DNA of 64,000 nt from Rhodoblastus acidophilus (lineage in GTDB: Bacteria > Pseudomonadota > Alphaproteobacteria > Rhizobiales > Beijerinckiaceae), in the NCBI RefSeq assembly GCF_025961575.1, contig NZ_JAOQNX010000006.1:1-64000 (forward strand), written 5' to 3'. The notes under the pieces were generated by a model, which worked only from the letters and a program-made list of their open reading frames with translations, ran no database searches and was not told where the DNA came from. The position numbers were made by a program, and so were the translations under genes. Shown here in pieces: positions 42,678 through 50,965 of the stretch (within the stretch, counting starts at the first letter, position 1; the number at the start of each line of letters is the position of its first letter).

Positions 42678-42706
42678 TTGACGGGTCGACTGACTTCCGC
42701 TACAAA
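42678..42706 (+). promoter_or_regulatory. rightward structural-operon promoter
   Basis: TTGACG (42678-42683), 17-bp spacer, TACAAA (42701-42706). The composite CCCATTGACG is identical to that of the leftward promoter. It would start transcription near 42713, giving a leader of about 100 bases to the terminase small subunit if ATG 42817 is used. Confidence 0.6.
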
Positions 42707-42816
42707 TATCCATGTTGAAGATTTGCGCCCGGCGGCGCTTCGTCCCCAAACGAAGCGCCCCGGGCTTTGCTTTGCCCGGTCCTTCGGGCCGAGGCCGAGC
42801 GGGAAATGGATGGACC

Positions 42817-43299
42817 ATGGCGTCGGCTCCCCGCGGAAGAACAACCACAAGGCAGAAGGCGCAAGCTCCGGAACACCCCCTCGACCGCGTCAGCCGCGAC
42901 CTCGCCATTCTCAACATGCGCCTCCACGGGCTCACCTTTTTCGAGATCGCCAGAAAACTCCCGGAGGCCGGTTTTAAGCGCGTCTCGGTGAGCCGCGTCT
43001 ACGCCATTGTCGCCAAGGCGCTGCGCTCCAGCCCGCACGCCCCCGCCCGCGACCTGCGCGATCTCGAACTGATGCGCCTCGACCAGTTGCAGACCGCCCA
43101 TTACAAACAGGCGCTGAAGGGCGACGCCGCCGCCGCCCAGCGCGTGCTGGCCATCATCGACCGCCGCGCCAAACTCCTCGGCCTCGACGCGAGCCTTGAG
43201 GCCGAAACCTCGCTCGAGGACGCGCGGAAAACCCTGATTCAGAAACTCGAGCATCTCGCGCGCGGCCAGGGCCAAAAAGCCAAAAACGCCAAGAGTTAA
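42817..43299 (+). CDS. terminase small subunit-like protein
   Basis: 160 residues from ATG 42817; an in-frame ATG at 42712 would lie on the promoter start point and is less likely. A homeodomain-type HTH (RLHGLTFFEIARKLPEAGFKRVSVSRVYAIVAKAL, of which the core is LTFFEIARKL) is followed by a helical tail (ALKGDAAAAQRVLAIIDRRAKLLGL), as in small terminases of GTA-like phages. It lies 9 bp before the large terminase. It likely recognises packaging DNA. Confidence 0.72.
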   Translation: MASAPRGRTTTRQKAQAPEHPLDRVSRDLAILNMRLHGLTFFEIARKLPEAGFKRVSVSRVYAIVAKALRSSPHAPARDLRDLELMRLDQLQTAHYKQALKGDAAAAQRVLAIIDRRAKLLGLDASLEAETSLEDARKTLIQKLEHLARGQGQKAKNAKS

Positions 43300-43308
43300 G
43301 TCTGCGCC

Positions 43309-44739
43309 ATGCGTCCCCTCCCAACGCATGCGCGTGAGCTGGCGCGCCTCACCCCCCGTGAGCGCGCCCTTTTTTTTGACAGCCTCGACGCGGACGAGCT
43401 GGAATCGCTCAAAACCCTTTGGCCGTTTTGGGCGCGTCCGGAGCAGCTCATTCCCGAAGGCGATTGGGTCTATTGGCTTCCGCTCGCCGGTCGCGGCTGG
43501 GGCAAAACGAGGGTTGGGGCCGAAACCGTGCGCCAATGGGCGCGTGAGTTCGGCATGGTCAACCTGATCGGCGCGACCGCCGATGATGTGCGCGACGTAA
43601 TGGTTGAAGGCGAATCCGGCGTGCTGGCGTCCTGCCCGCGCGACGAACGCCCTCGCTACGTCGCGCACAGACGCAGGCTCGAATGGCCCAATGGCGCCAA
43701 GAGTCTCTTGTTTTCCGCCGAGGAGCCCGAGCGCCTCAGAGGCAAGCAGCATCAAAAACTCTGGTGCGACGAAATCGCGGCCTGGCGATATCCCGAGGCT
43801 TGGGATCAGGCACTGTTCGGCCTGCGCCTGGGAACAAAACCGCAGGCCATCCTCACCACCACGCCGCGCCCGACAAAGCTGATGCGCGACCTCTTGGCCG
43901 ACCCGCTGACGCATTCCACCCGCCACTCCACCTTCGAAAACATCGGCAATCTCGCCGAAAATTTTCTGGACCGCGTGGTGCGCAAATACGAGGGCACGCG
44001 TCTCGGCCGCCAGGAATTGCATGCTGAAATGCTCCTGGACGTTCCCGGCGCGCTCTGGACGCGCGCCCTGCTCGAACAGGCGCAAATCGGCTACCCACCC
44101 CCCCGTCCTGAAGAGTCTGTTCAGCAAGCGTCGAGAAGCCCTCATCCTGAGGAGCCGCCGCAGGCGGCGTCTCGAAGGACGAGGACGCAACTCACCCGCA
44201 TCGTCGTCGCCATCGATCCGCCCGCCACCTCCGGGGAGAACGCCGACGAATGCGGAATGGTCGTTGCGGGTCTCGACGAGACCCGCAACGTTCATATCCT
44301 CGCCGACCTCTCGCGCCAGGGCGAAACCCCGCTGGGCTGGGCTACCCGCGCCGTCGAAGCTTTTAGAAATTTCGAAGCCGATTGCATCGTCGCCGAAGTC
44401 AACAATGGCGGCGAGATGATCGAAACGCTGTTGCGCCAGATCGACGCCAACATTCCTTACCGCGCGGTCCGCGCCAGCCGAGGCAAATTCGCCCGCGCCG
44501 AACCGGTCGCCGCCCTTTACGAACAGGGTCGTGTCAAACATTGCGGCGTCTTTGCAAAACTCGAAGACCAGATGTGCGCCATGACGCCCGATTTTGATCG
44601 GACGCGAACCGGCTATTCCCCCGACCGCGTCGACGCCCTGGTCTGGGCGGTCACGGCGCTGGCGCTCAGCCAGGAAAGCGGCGGCGCTGTCTTCGAATTC
44701 TACCGCACCCTGGCGGGAGAACAGAGTGGCGTGGGATGA
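43309..44739 (+). CDS. terminase large subunit
   Basis: 476 residues. ATPase domain: Walker A LAGRGWGKTRVG (~59-70), Walker B LWCDEIAAW (~151-159), coupling motif TTTPRPTKLM. RNase H-like nuclease domain from about residue 300 with IVVAIDPPAT, AEVNNGGEMIE and YSPDRVDALVWAV (third acidic site). It packages DNA into the capsid. Residues ~265-293 (PRPEESVQQASR, PHPEEPPQAASR) are two tandem copies of a palindromic repeat translated in frame, placed precisely in the linker between both domains; see the repeat feature. It is GTA/HK97-group like. Confidence 0.9.
   Translation: MRPLPTHARELARLTPRERALFFDSLDADELESLKTLWPFWARPEQLIPEGDWVYWLPLAGRGWGKTRVGAETVRQWAREFGMVNLIGATADDVRDVMVEGESGVLASCPRDERPRYVAHRRRLEWPNGAKSLLFSAEEPERLRGKQHQKLWCDEIAAWRYPEAWDQALFGLRLGTKPQAILTTTPRPTKLMRDLLADPLTHSTRHSTFENIGNLAENFLDRVVRKYEGTRLGRQELHAEMLLDVPGALWTRALLEQAQIGYPPPRPEESVQQASRSPHPEEPPQAASRRTRTQLTRIVVAIDPPATSGENADECGMVVAGLDETRNVHILADLSRQGETPLGWATRAVEAFRNFEADCIVAEVNNGGEMIETLLRQIDANIPYRAVRASRGKFARAEPVAALYEQGRVKHCGVFAKLEDQMCAMTPDFDRTRTGYSPDRVDALVWAVTALALSQESGGAVFEFYRTLAGEQSGVG
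44104..44186 (+). repeat. two tandem palindromic repeats inserted in the terminase gene
   Basis: Copy A (44104-44137, CGTCCTGAAGAG...CGTCGAGAAG) and copy B (44139-44186) share the layout TCCTGARGAG-core-GCGTCxxGAAG. Copy B has complementary ends, CCTCATCCT and AGGACGAGG. The length keeps the reading frame and encodes PEE-QASR twice. Confidence 0.7.
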
Positions 44740-44758
44740 TCGCGCCGCTCTGAATCAG

Positions 44759-44806
44759 CCCTCATCCTGAGGAGCCCGCGCAAGCGAGCGTCTCGAAGGA
44801 TGAGGG
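44759..44806 (+). repeat. palindromic repeat between terminase and portal
   Basis: 48-bp element with perfect ends CCCTCATCCT / AGGATGAGGG, 20 bp after the terminase stop. It matches copy B inside the terminase gene almost base for base. Repeats of this type are dispersed in many Hyphomicrobiales chromosomes (established knowledge, not verified here). Confidence 0.72.
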
Positions 44807-44864
44807 CGGTCCACGCATCCGCGCCACTCGAGCGCGTCGATCGACTCAATACCTGGAGACTCCC

Positions 44865-46220
44865 ATGACCGAACGCGGCGCGGGCTTGCCACGCTGGTCC
44901 CTTTCGCCTGCGGAATTTTCCGCCCGCGCCAAAGCGAGCGCGCAGGCGCCCGACGACTGGTTCGGCCCCTCCACCCCACAAAATCCTGGCGCCCCGAGCG
45001 ATGTCGCCGGCCGCCAGTGGGATTTCCCGGCCGGCTACAACCTTTCCATACGCGCGAGAGGCTATGAGTCGATCTCCTTCGCCGACTTGCGCGCGCTGGC
45101 CGACGCTTACGACCTGTTGCGCCTCGTCATCGAGACGCGCAAGGACCAGGTCGAGCGCATGAATTGGACGGTTCGCGCAAAAGCCGGCCGCCACGCCGAC
45201 CCCGCCGAACTCGCCCGCGTCGAAACTTTTTTGCAGAGCCCCGATGGCGCCCATGACTGGAACGCCTGGCTGCGCATGATCCTCGAAGACCTGTTTGTCA
45301 TCGACGCCCCCGCGCTCTGGTGCGAGCGCGACCGCGCCGGCAATTTGTTGGGCCTGCACCCGCTCGACGGCGCCACCATCAAACCGGTGCTCGATTTCTG
45401 GGGCCGCACCCCGCGCCTCTTCACCGAAAACGGCAAAACCGTCCACCCCGTCGCCTACCAGCAAATTCTAAAAGGCCTGCCGGCGGTCGACTATACCGCG
45501 CGCGACATCATCTATCGCCCGCGAAATGTCCGCAGCCATCGCGCCTACGGTTTTTCCCCGGTCGAACAAATCATCGCCACGGTCAACATCGGCCTGAAGC
45601 GGCAACTGCACCAACTCAACTATTACACCGAGGGCAACATCCCTGAGAGCCTGATTGGCGTCCCCGACAGCTGGACCCCCGACCAGATCAAGAATTTCCA
45701 GGACTATTGGGACCTCTATTTCGATGGCGACTTGGCGAGGCGCCGGCGGGCAAAATTCGTCCCCGGCGGCGTCGCCAAGACTTTTATTCAGACCCGCGAG
45801 CCCGAGCTGAAAAACGCGTTCGACGAATGGATCGCCCGCGTGGTCTGCTTCGCCTTTTCGGTGTCGCCGCAACCCTTCATCAACCAGATGAACCGCTCGA
45901 CCAGCGAGACGCAGACGCAAATGTCCAGCGAGGAGGGCCTGCAACCCATCCTCGCCTGGATCAAGCGCCTCTGCGACTCCATCATCACGCAACTCGGCGC
46001 GCCAAACCTTGAATTCGCCTGGCGCACGGACGCCGTGGTCGACCCCACGGTCCAGCGTGAAAACCTGGTCGCTTTGGTCAATGCGGGAATGATGACCCGC
46101 CGCCGCGCCGCCCAAATTTTGGGAGAAACACTCCCCAACGATCCCATGGCCGACGTCCTGACGGTCACGACAGGGCAGGGCGCCAAGCCGCTCGCGGGCT
46201 CAGCCGAGAATGTCCCTTAG
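44865..46220 (+). CDS. phage portal protein
   Basis: 451 residues. ADAYDLLRLVIETRKDQVE and LRMILEDLFVIDAPALWCERD are characteristic of DUF935/GTA-type portals. IIYRPRNVRSHRAYGFSPVEQI and FVPGGVAKTFIQ, then MNRSTSETQTQMSSEEGLQP follow. Twelve copies would form the DNA-entry ring. The gene starts 125 bp after the terminase, with the palindromic repeat in between, and its last 21 bp overlap the convergent hisC. Confidence 0.85.
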   Translation: MTERGAGLPRWSLSPAEFSARAKASAQAPDDWFGPSTPQNPGAPSDVAGRQWDFPAGYNLSIRARGYESISFADLRALADAYDLLRLVIETRKDQVERMNWTVRAKAGRHADPAELARVETFLQSPDGAHDWNAWLRMILEDLFVIDAPALWCERDRAGNLLGLHPLDGATIKPVLDFWGRTPRLFTENGKTVHPVAYQQILKGLPAVDYTARDIIYRPRNVRSHRAYGFSPVEQIIATVNIGLKRQLHQLNYYTEGNIPESLIGVPDSWTPDQIKNFQDYWDLYFDGDLARRRRAKFVPGGVAKTFIQTREPELKNAFDEWIARVVCFAFSVSPQPFINQMNRSTSETQTQMSSEEGLQPILAWIKRLCDSIITQLGAPNLEFAWRTDAVVDPTVQRENLVALVNAGMMTRRRAAQILGETLPNDPMADVLTVTTGQGAKPLAGSAENVP

Positions 46221-47258
46221 CCCCCCGATCAAGCGATCGGTCTGCTCCGCGGTCCCGACAGTAATCCGCAGATAGTCGGCGATGCGCGGGGCATCGAAAC
46301 GCCGCACCAGCACCGCCCGCTCGCGCAACCCTTGCGCCAACGCGGCGCCGCCCACCGCCCGGTGCCGCGCGAACACAAAATTCGCGCTCGACGGTAACAC
46401 CTCGAAACCAAGCTCCACCAGCGCCGCAGTCATCCGCCCGCGCTCAGCCACAATCGTCGCCAACCCCGCCTGAAAATATGCATCATCCTCGACCGATGCG
46501 ATGGCCCCGGCCTGGGCGATGCGCCCGACCGGATAGGAATTGAAACAGTTTTTCACACGAGAAAGCGCCTCGATCAGCCCGGCGTCGCCAATCGCATAGC
46601 CAACCCGCAACCCCGCCAGCGCCCGCGATTTAGAAAACGTCCGCACCACCAGCAAATTCGGGAACTGCGATATCAGCGGAGTCGCGGTCTCGCCGCCGAA
46701 ATCGACATAAGCCTCGTCCACCACCACGGGAATGGAAGGATTGGCCGAAACCATCCGCGCCACCTCGTCGCGCGACAGGGCGATGCCGGTGGGCGCATTG
46801 GGATTGGCGAACACGATGGCCCCCGCCGAATTCCGGCAGAAATCGTCCACCCGAATCCGCATGCCCTCATCGACCGCCGCCGTCTCATAGGCGACATCAT
46901 AAAGCTTCGCCCAAACCGGATAGAACGAGTAGGTCACATCGGGCGCAAGCAAGGGACGGTCATGCTTCAGCAGCGCGACGAACACATGCGCCAAAACCTC
47001 GTCGGAACTGTTGCCGACAAACACATTTGACGGCGCCACTCCATGATAGCGGGCGAGCGTCTCCCGCAAGGCGACTGACTCGGGATCGGGATAAAGCCGC
47101 AGCGAATCCGCAGCCGCCTCGCGCATGGCCTCGACCGCGCGCGGTGAGGGCGGAAGCGGCGATTCATTGGTGTTGAGTTTTACAAGCCCCTCAATGCGCG
47201 GCTGTTCGCCGGGCGTGTAGGGGCTCAAACCGCGCGCCTTGTCGCTCCAGAAATCCAT
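46200..47258 (-). CDS. hisC: histidinol-phosphate aminotransferase, antisense in phage operon
   Basis: 352 residues, full length. LVKLNTNESPLPPSP (start motif), YPDPESVALRETLA, VFVGNSSDEVL, FANPNAPTGIALS (Asn), VVVDEAYVDF (Asp/Tyr) and RTFSKSRALAGLRVGYAIG with PLP lysine Lys210 are all intact, so it is likely functional in histidine synthesis (imidazole-acetol phosphate to histidinol phosphate). It is transcribed against the structural genes, overlapping the portal by 21 bp and 99 bp from the protease start. No phage capsid function is known for this family; it is presumably a cargo gene. Confidence 0.92.
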   Translation of the reverse strand: MDFWSDKARGLSPYTPGEQPRIEGLVKLNTNESPLPPSPRAVEAMREAAADSLRLYPDPESVALRETLARYHGVAPSNVFVGNSSDEVLAHVFVALLKHDRPLLAPDVTYSFYPVWAKLYDVAYETAAVDEGMRIRVDDFCRNSAGAIVFANPNAPTGIALSRDEVARMVSANPSIPVVVDEAYVDFGGETATPLISQFPNLLVVRTFSKSRALAGLRVGYAIGDAGLIEALSRVKNCFNSYPVGRIAQAGAIASVEDDAYFQAGLATIVAERGRMTAALVELGFEVLPSSANFVFARHRAVGGAALAQGLRERAVLVRRFDAPRIADYLRITVGTAEQTDRLIGGLRDILG

Positions 47259-47357
47259 CGTCCCGTCCCGTCACGCCGCGAGGAAAGCGGCGACGCCCTC
47301 CGTTTAGAAAAAATGCCCGGCCTCGTCAAAGGCGCGGCGAAAGCCAAAGGAGCCAAA

Positions 47358-48350
47358 GTGTCGGATCGACTGCAAATCTTCATCCCCCTCCGGAAAGCCG
47401 ACGCCGCCCAGCGCCTGGTCTACGGCTATGCGACGGCGGAATCCCCCGACCGCGCCGGCGAAATCTGCGATTACGCCAGCACCAAGCCGCAATACCAGGC
47501 CTGGTCGAAAACTTTCGCCAAGGCCACCGACGGCAGGAGCCTTGGCAATGTCCGCGCCATGCACGGCGCGGTGGCCGCCGGCAAGATCGCCTCGATTCGC
47601 TTCAACGATGCGGAAAAACGCATCGAAATCGCCGCGAAAATCATCGACGACGACGAATGGCGTAAGGTGGAGGAGGGGGTCTATACCGGCTTCTCCCAGG
47701 GCGGCGTCTATCTGAAACGCTGGCCCGACCCCGAAAACCCCGACCTCGTTCGCTACACCGCAAAACCCAGCGAAATCTCGCTGGTCGATCTCCCCTGCCT
47801 GCCGGAAGCCAGTTTCGAGCTGGTCAAGGCCGACGGCGCCTGCGAAACCCGCGCCTTCGCCCACAAAACCCCGAACGCGCTGCGCGACTGGCTGACGGGC
47901 AACATCGAAAACGGCGCCCCGGCCGCCGAGATCATCGGCGATTTCTTCGACGCCATCGCCCACGACATCAACGCCGACCCCATTCATGACGAACACATTT
48001 CGGTGCTGCTGTCGCGCCTGAAGAGCAAAGTGGTCGCCGCCATGCAGCCGCGTCCCGCGCAAAAATTCGCCGCCGACCCCCGCGTGGAGAAACTGAGCGC
48101 AGAGACGGATGCGTTGCGAAAGCTCACGGCGGATCTGCGCCCGAAACTGGCGGATCTCGCCGCCCGCATCGAGGCGCTGGAGCAGACGCCCGCGCCGCCG
48201 CCGCTCATTCCTGGTTACGCCGCAGTCTCCAAGTCGAGCGAAAGCGGCGGTCTCGAAGCGCTTGCAGCGGAACTCGCCCGCCTGTCGCCTGCCAAAGCCT
48301 CGCTGGTCCTCATCAAGGCCGCCCAGTCCCAGCCGAAGCGTTTCGGCTGA
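47358..48350 (+). CDS. XkdF-like prohead protease with C-terminal scaffold-like part
   Basis: 330 residues from GTG 47358, which has AAGGAG five bases before it; an ATG at 47313 without a ribosome site is an alternative. Residues 15-175 resemble XkdF-type prohead serine proteases: VRAMHGAVAAGKI (His), GVYTGFSQGGVYL (Ser), PSEISLVDLPCLPEASFELV. The remaining part is helical (VEKLSAETDALRKLTADLRPKLADLAARIEALE, coiled coil) and may act as scaffold. The capsid gene follows 34 bp later. Confidence 0.82.
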   Translation: MSDRLQIFIPLRKADAAQRLVYGYATAESPDRAGEICDYASTKPQYQAWSKTFAKATDGRSLGNVRAMHGAVAAGKIASIRFNDAEKRIEIAAKIIDDDEWRKVEEGVYTGFSQGGVYLKRWPDPENPDLVRYTAKPSEISLVDLPCLPEASFELVKADGACETRAFAHKTPNALRDWLTGNIENGAPAAEIIGDFFDAIAHDINADPIHDEHISVLLSRLKSKVVAAMQPRPAQKFAADPRVEKLSAETDALRKLTADLRPKLADLAARIEALEQTPAPPPLIPGYAAVSKSSESGGLEALAAELARLSPAKASLVLIKAAQSQPKRFG

Positions 48351-48384
48351 TCGTCCAAAATTTCGCAACAGAGAAAGCAAGTCC

Positions 48385-49893
48385 ATGACCGCTGTTCAGA
48401 ATGCGCTCGAATTGAAGGAAGCGATCCGCAAGTCGCAGATGAACCCGCTGAACGATCCGCGCTTCGCCAGTCTGGAAAAATCCACCTTCGCCGAGAGCGC
48501 CTCGGCGACCACCGGACTCACCTATTACGACCTGGAAGCCGGGGCCAAACTGCTGTTCCCGGTGCTGACGCCGCTGCGCAATTCGATCCCGCGCGTGTCC
48601 GGCAAGGGCGGCGTCCAGGCCGCTTGGCGCGCCATCACCTCGGTCAATTCCGCGGGCCTGCGCATCGGCGTCTCCGGCGGCAACCGCGGCGGCGTCGCCG
48701 CGATGACCACCAAGGACTATATCGCCAACTACAAGGGCCTGGGCATCGAAACCAGCGTCGATTTCGAAGCTCAATACGCCGGCCAGGGTTTTGATGACCT
48801 GCGCGCCCTGGCCGCGCAGACCGGCTTGGAAGCCCTGATGATCGGCGAAGAGGCGATGATCCTCGGTGGCAACGGCTCGCTGGCGCTGGGCACGACGGGA
48901 ACGCCGACGCTCGCCGCCGCGACCACCGGCGGTTCGCTCGCCACCTCCACGCTCTCGGTGATCGCCGTCGCCCTGACCCACGAAGGCCTGATCAACGCCT
49001 CCGTCAGCGGCGGCATCCAGGCGCAGATCACCCGCACCAACGCGGACGGAAGTTCCGACTCCTTCGGCGGCGGCGCGGCGCGGAAGTCGGCCAACGCCAC
49101 CGTCAGCGTCACCGGTCCGACCGGCGCCGTCACCGCCTCCGTCACCGTCAAGTCCGGCGCTGCGGGATATGCGTGGTTTTGGGGCGCGGCGGGCTCCGAA
49201 CTGCTCGGCGCCATCACCACCATCAATTCCGTGGTCATCACCGCGACCGCGACGGGGACGCAGACTGCCGCCTCGCTGCCGGCCGCGGACTGGTCGGTCA
49301 ACGCGCTCGCTTTCGACGGCCTGCTGACCCAGGCTTTCACCACTGGCTCGGGCTCGCTGATCGTGACGCAACCGGACGGCGTCGCCGGAACCGGCACGCC
49401 GCTGACCGCCGACGGCGCCGGCGGCATCGTCGAAATCGAGAACGTGCTCAAGAGCAATTGGGACAATTTCCGCCTGTCACCCGACGAAGTCTGGGTGTCC
49501 TCGCAGGAGGCGATGAACATTTCGAAAAAGGTGTTGTCCGCCGGCTCCAACGCGGCGCAGCGCTTCCTGTTCGACGCGCGCAACGACGCCTTCGCCGGCG
49601 GCGTGATGGCGACGACCTACAAGAACAAATATTCGATGGCCGGCGCCAAGTCGCTCGACATCAAGATTCACCCCAACATGCCCGCGGGAACCATGCTGTT
49701 CCTCACGCGCCAGCTGCCCTATCCGCTGGCCAATGTCGGCAACGTCATCCAGATGCGCACCCGCCAGGACTACTATCAGATCGAATGGCCGCTGCGCGCG
49801 CGCCGCTACGAATATGGCGTCTATGCCGACGAAGTGCTTCAGCACTATTTCCCGCCGTCCATTTCGGTGATCACCAATATCGGCAACGGCTGA
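48385..49893 (+). CDS. major capsid protein
   Basis: 502 residues from ATG 48385. SATTGLTYYDLEAGAKLLFPVLTPLR, GGNRGGVAAMTTKDYIAN, then GFDDLRALAAQTGLEALMIGEEAMILGG, and DIKIHPNMPAGTMLFLTRQLPYP are typical of this class of HK97-fold capsids. A central Thr/Ser/Ala-rich, beta-predicted insertion (~170-330: ATVSVTGPTGAVTASVTVKSG) looks like an Ig-like decoration domain within the capsid fold. It is the strongest expressed gene by position and is followed by a canonical terminator. Confidence 0.86.
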   Translation: MTAVQNALELKEAIRKSQMNPLNDPRFASLEKSTFAESASATTGLTYYDLEAGAKLLFPVLTPLRNSIPRVSGKGGVQAAWRAITSVNSAGLRIGVSGGNRGGVAAMTTKDYIANYKGLGIETSVDFEAQYAGQGFDDLRALAAQTGLEALMIGEEAMILGGNGSLALGTTGTPTLAAATTGGSLATSTLSVIAVALTHEGLINASVSGGIQAQITRTNADGSSDSFGGGAARKSANATVSVTGPTGAVTASVTVKSGAAGYAWFWGAAGSELLGAITTINSVVITATATGTQTAASLPAADWSVNALAFDGLLTQAFTTGSGSLIVTQPDGVAGTGTPLTADGAGGIVEIENVLKSNWDNFRLSPDEVWVSSQEAMNISKKVLSAGSNAAQRFLFDARNDAFAGGVMATTYKNKYSMAGAKSLDIKIHPNMPAGTMLFLTRQLPYPLANVGNVIQMRTRQDYYQIEWPLRARRYEYGVYADEVLQHYFPPSISVITNIGNG

Positions 49894-49905
49894 TTTCTTC
49901 GCCAC

Positions 49906-49935
49906 CGCCGTCCCGCGTCAACGGGACGGCGTTTT
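49906..49935 (+). terminator. Rho-independent terminator after capsid gene
   Basis: CGCCGTCCCG-CGTCAA-CGGGACGGCG-TTTT: 10-bp perfect stem, 6-base loop and T4, 12 bases past the capsid stop. It may reduce transcription of downstream tail genes relative to capsid. Confidence 0.8.
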
Positions 49936-49963
49936 CGCCCCGCGCCTTTCACAGGATGCCCCC

Positions 49964-50152
49964 ATGAAATTTCAGGCTCCTCCCGGGGTCACCGCGCTCT
50001 CCAGCGCGGGCGAGGAAATCATTCCCGACGCCCAAGGATATTTCGAGGCCGACGAAACGCGCGCGAGCGCCCTTCTCGCCCATGGCTGCATTCCCGCGCC
50101 GGACGTCGAACCGCCGCCGGCGAAAAGCAAGAACAAGCGGAAAGTAGATTGA
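49964..50152 (+). CDS. small hypothetical head protein
   Basis: 62 residues, MKFQAPPGVTALSSAGEEIIPDAQ, then FEADETRASALLAHGCIPAPD and a basic tail. It has the length and position of small head proteins found between capsid and connector in siphophages; no detailed function. It ends 3 bases before the connector gene. Confidence 0.65.
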   Translation: MKFQAPPGVTALSSAGEEIIPDAQGYFEADETRASALLAHGCIPAPDVEPPPAKSKNKRKVD

Positions 50153-50154
50153 CC

Positions 50155-50964
50155 ATGGCGCGAGGCGATCTCGTTTCCCTGAGCGCGCTCAAAGCTCATC
50201 TCGGCATCCAATCCAGCGCCGACGACATTTTGTTGTCGAGCATGATCAGCCAGATCAGCCGAGCGATCTGCACCTGGCTCAATCGCGCCTTCCTCTGGCC
50301 GCGCGATGTCACCGACATTTTCGACGGCAACGGCCGCAACCGCATCCAGTTGCGCAACTGGCCCGTCGTGTCCGTCGCCTCGGTGAGCATCGACGGACAG
50401 AAGATTCCACAATCCAGCGATGGCCAAAGTTCTGGCTGGGTGCTCGAACCTGGCGACGACGAACCGCCGGGCGCCATGCAGATGGTCATGCTGCGCGGCG
50501 GCGTTTTTTCGCGCGGCTGGCAAAATGTCGCCATCGCCTATCGCGCCGGCTACCAGATCAGCAAGGAGCAGCAGACGGTCCCGGCCGCGGGGGCGCGGAT
50601 CGCCGCCCTGCAGCCCTACGGCCCCTTCGCGGTCGATTGCGGCGTCGCCTATGCGTCCGGCGCCGCCCTCACGCCGGTCGCCGCCAATCCGGCGCGCGGC
50701 CAATATGTGGTCGACAGTTTTGGCGACTACGCTTTCGCGGCCGCAGACGCGGGCGCACAGGTGCTCCTCACCTACGGCTACGTGCCCCACGATCTCGCCG
50801 CCTGCGCCCTCGAATGGGCGGCTGATCGCTACCGTCACCGCGACCGGATCGGCATGGTGTCAAAAAGTCTGGGTGGGCAGGAAACCGCCGCCTATCGCAT
50901 CACCGCCATGCCGGATTTTGTGCAGCAAAGCCTGCGCAACTTCGGCCGCATCATCGCGAATTGA
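50155..50964 (+). CDS. head-tail connector protein
   Basis: 269 residues from ATG 50155. LSALKAHLGIQSSADDILLSSMISQISRAICTWLNR begins like the gp6/YqbG-type connector (phage_QLRG domain), with AALEWAADRYRHRDRIGM near the end. The central part (50-190) is beta-rich and larger than usual. It presumably joins the portal to the tail. It follows the small 62-residue gene and precedes the gp10-like gene by 1 base. Confidence 0.75.
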   Translation: MARGDLVSLSALKAHLGIQSSADDILLSSMISQISRAICTWLNRAFLWPRDVTDIFDGNGRNRIQLRNWPVVSVASVSIDGQKIPQSSDGQSSGWVLEPGDDEPPGAMQMVMLRGGVFSRGWQNVAIAYRAGYQISKEQQTVPAAGARIAALQPYGPFAVDCGVAYASGAALTPVAANPARGQYVVDSFGDYAFAAADAGAQVLLTYGYVPHDLAACALEWAADRYRHRDRIGMVSKSLGGQETAAYRITAMPDFVQQSLRNFGRIIAN

Positions 50965-50965
50965 C

